Positions 62,564 through 64,000 of a stretch of 64,000 nucleotides of DNA are shown here, one piece after another. A program made the translations under genes and the position numbers. This DNA is from Nostoc sp. FACHB-152 (GTDB taxonomy: Bacteria > Cyanobacteriota > Cyanobacteriia > Cyanobacteriales > Nostocaceae), in contig NZ_JACJRV010000011.1 in the NCBI RefSeq assembly GCF_014697475.1, positions 1 to 64,000 of the forward strand, written 5' to 3'. Every line of letters starts with the position of its first letter. The first letter of the stretch is position 1. The notes beneath the pieces were generated by a model, which saw only the letters and a program-made list of their open reading frames with translations, was not told the origin of the DNA and did no database searches.

Positions 62564-63862
62564 ATGCTTATGTCTAACGAGTTATTAAAGTCTTTTCAGC
62601 AAGCATATAGCAATCTCGAATTGTTTCCACTGATGCAAGAGAAAGAAATGGCACAATTTCGAGTTGATTATGGTAGTGAGTTGATAGCAGATTTAATTCA
62701 GTTAGTTGAAGATAGCCCGAATGGTGATGGCAAGATTGTATTTACGGGGCATCGGGGATGTGGCAAGTCTTCTTTGTTAGCTGAGTTTAGTAAGCAGGTT
62801 AAAGATAATTATTTTGTAGTTTTATTTTCTATTGCTGACAGTATTGAGATGTCGGCTGTTAATCATATCAATATTTTGTTTGCGATCGCTCTTAATTTAA
62901 TGTATGAGGCGGAAGCACGCCAAGTGGAAATTCCTAAAACTACTAAAGATACTCTCTATGGTTGGTTTGCAAGCCGAACTCGGACTGAAGAAAGAAGTTT
63001 TCAGGCTGAGGCTGAAGTGGGTTTTGATTTACTAAGTTTGATTAAAACTAAATTAAAAGCTGACGCTACCGTTAGAGATGAAATTAAACATGAATTTGAA
63101 CGCAAAATATCCGATTTAGTTGCCCGAATTAATGAAATTGCGGCGTTGATTCAAGCAGCAACTCAAAAAGAAATTATAGTTATAATTGATGATTTAGATA
63201 AACTAGACTTGGGCAGAGTTAACGATATTTATAGAGATAATATTAAAGCTTTGTTTCAGCCTAATTTTAGAGTTATTTATACTATACCTATTGCAGTTCT
63301 TCGAGAAACTTTTCTCAGTACAATTATTACCACAGAAACCAACGATCAAATTGTGGTGATGCCAGTCTTAAAAGTTTTTGAGAAGGGTAAAAATCGTCTA
63401 CCTGATGCCCATCCTCGTATTGAAGTACAAAAACTGCTTTGTGAAATATTAGAAAAGCGAATCGCCAGTGATTTGTTAGAAAAATCAACCGCAGAGAAGC
63501 TGGTTGTTCAAAGTGGTGGGGTATTGAGAGAGTTAATTAGAATAGCTAATGAATGCTGCCGTATTTGTTTGCGGCTTATTCGGCGCAAGCCAGGAGAGAA
63601 AGTTGTTATTGATGACAGTATTTTAGAGCAAGCAATTAATAAAATCCGTAATGATTTTTCTATTCGTCTAGGAAAACTAGATTTTGAAATTTTGCAAAGC
63701 ACTTATGAGAATTTCATGCCTGATGATCCAAAGCAGCCAGAGTTTTTAGATTTGCTGCATGGGCTGTATGTTCTGGAATATCGTAATGATGAAACTTGGT
63801 ATGATGTTCACCCCATTAGTGTAGAAACTTTGAGACGCAGGGGGTTGATAAATGATGAATGA
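62564..63862 (+). CDS. P-loop NTPase, paralogue of the 42741 gene
   Basis: This 432-residue KAP/AAA-like NTPase has Walker A GHRGCGKSS (about 62-70) and Walker B EIIVIIDDLDKLD (about 203-215). The stretch VIYTIPIAVLRETF corresponds to VVYTIPLALIFSNE in the 42741 protein. QSGGVLRELIRIANECCRI matches its RVSGGHIRNLLGLLYSC, and LLHGLYVLEYRNDETWYDV matches its LLRSMYLFEYRD end. The two are clear paralogues despite low overall identity. It is followed, with overlap, by a gene whose N-terminus resembles the STAND protein at 44183. ATG 62564 or 62570 may be used. The location directly behind ndhCKJ is unrelated to photosynthesis. Confidence 0.83.
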   Translation: MLMSNELLKSFQQAYSNLELFPLMQEKEMAQFRVDYGSELIADLIQLVEDSPNGDGKIVFTGHRGCGKSSLLAEFSKQVKDNYFVVLFSIADSIEMSAVNHINILFAIALNLMYEAEARQVEIPKTTKDTLYGWFASRTRTEERSFQAEAEVGFDLLSLIKTKLKADATVRDEIKHEFERKISDLVARINEIAALIQAATQKEIIVIIDDLDKLDLGRVNDIYRDNIKALFQPNFRVIYTIPIAVLRETFLSTIITTETNDQIVVMPVLKVFEKGKNRLPDAHPRIEVQKLLCEILEKRIASDLLEKSTAEKLVVQSGGVLRELIRIANECCRICLRLIRRKPGEKVVIDDSILEQAINKIRNDFSIRLGKLDFEILQSTYENFMPDDPKQPEFLDLLHGLYVLEYRNDETWYDVHPISVETLRRRGLINDE

Positions 63863-64000
63863 AGATTTGCTTGCGGATGATGATAATCGAGATGCTTATG
63901 ATGATTTAATTGTCAGTATTCAAGCTAAAGAACATGGTTTGAATTTACTTATAGGTGTTTGTAATGATGCTAGTTTTCGTGATGAGATTATTGCTCAGTA
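63852..64000 (+). CDS. Partner of the 62564 NTPase, 5' end only
   Basis: The gene runs off the window. About 49 residues are visible from ATG 63852 (or 63855), including DAYDDLIVSIQAKEHGLNLL and IGVCNDASFRDEIIAQ. This aligns by eye with SLQRLVRSIKLSNGQFALIL and VRCNYSQLREHMLEEL at the start of the STAND/WD40 protein, so it is probably another large partner with the same N-terminal domain. The start lies inside the last codons of the NTPase gene (11- or 8-base overlap), which implies coupled translation. What lies further downstream cannot be seen. Confidence 0.7.
   Translation, partial: MMNEDLLADDDNRDAYDDLIVSIQAKEHGLNLLIGVCNDASFRDEIIAQ

Overview
The window is chromosomal DNA from a filamentous, heterocyst-type (Nostoc/Anabaena-like) cyanobacterium. 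The evidence is direct: photosystem genes (psbO, psaI, psbEFLJ, ycf48), NDH-1 genes (ndhCKJ), frequent HIP1 octamers (GCGATCGC), heptanucleotide tandem repeats (STRRs), PEP-CTERM proteins and cyanobacterium-specific DUF families. From memory, two blocks follow the gene order of Nostoc sp. PCC 7120: the amino-acid permease natF-natG-natH-bgtA, and the run gshB-ftsZ-ftsQ ... psbO-sigF ... psaI-psbJLFE-ycf48-rubA-ndhCKJ. No tRNA, CRISPR array or prophage was seen.

Layout. Positions 1-94 are the 3' end of a 5S rRNA gene, followed by a terminator. Positions 200-1850 are an accessory scar: a decayed IS4-type transposase that truncates a KGK-domain gene, which still overlaps an intact HNH endonuclease gene. 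From 2.2 to 7.3 kb there is a STAS-sugar transferase fusion, queE, a secreted phytase-like esterase and two conserved cyanobacterial proteins. From 7.8 to 12 kb lies the N-II amino-acid ABC permease. From 13 to 28.5 kb come envelope and transport genes: ABC-2 permeases, an AMIN protein, two CPA2 antiporters, two FHA proteins, endonuclease V, and a DrrAB-like exporter with a MarR regulator. Next are an FHA/GGDEF/EAL signalling protein, hflX, a 2OG-Fe(II) oxygenase and a PEP-CTERM protein with a long Ala-Pro tract. From 37 to 42 kb are grxC-gshB and ftsQ-ftsZ. From 50 to 62.4 kb are psbO, sigF, a PilP-like lipoprotein, a large repeat protein, and the photosystem and NDH genes.

The most unusual content is a two-gene NTPase module present twice. 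At 42741-49162 a small P-loop NTPase is followed by a 1659-residue protein: degenerate N-terminal domain, helical repeats, nSTAND-type NTPase, membrane segment and 14 WD40 repeats. At 62564-64000 a homologous small NTPase overlaps the start of a second gene whose N-terminus resembles that of the 1659-residue protein; the window ends inside it. Both pairs sit among housekeeping and photosynthesis genes. The architecture fits the STAND-type conflict or signalling systems that are abundant in multicellular cyanobacteria, but the function of this pair is inferred only.

Other notable points: STRR heptamers overlap the start or stop codon of five genes; a 75-bp coding repeat carries a HIP1 site in the same phase in nearly every copy; and hflX appears to begin at a non-canonical codon behind a small upstream ORF.
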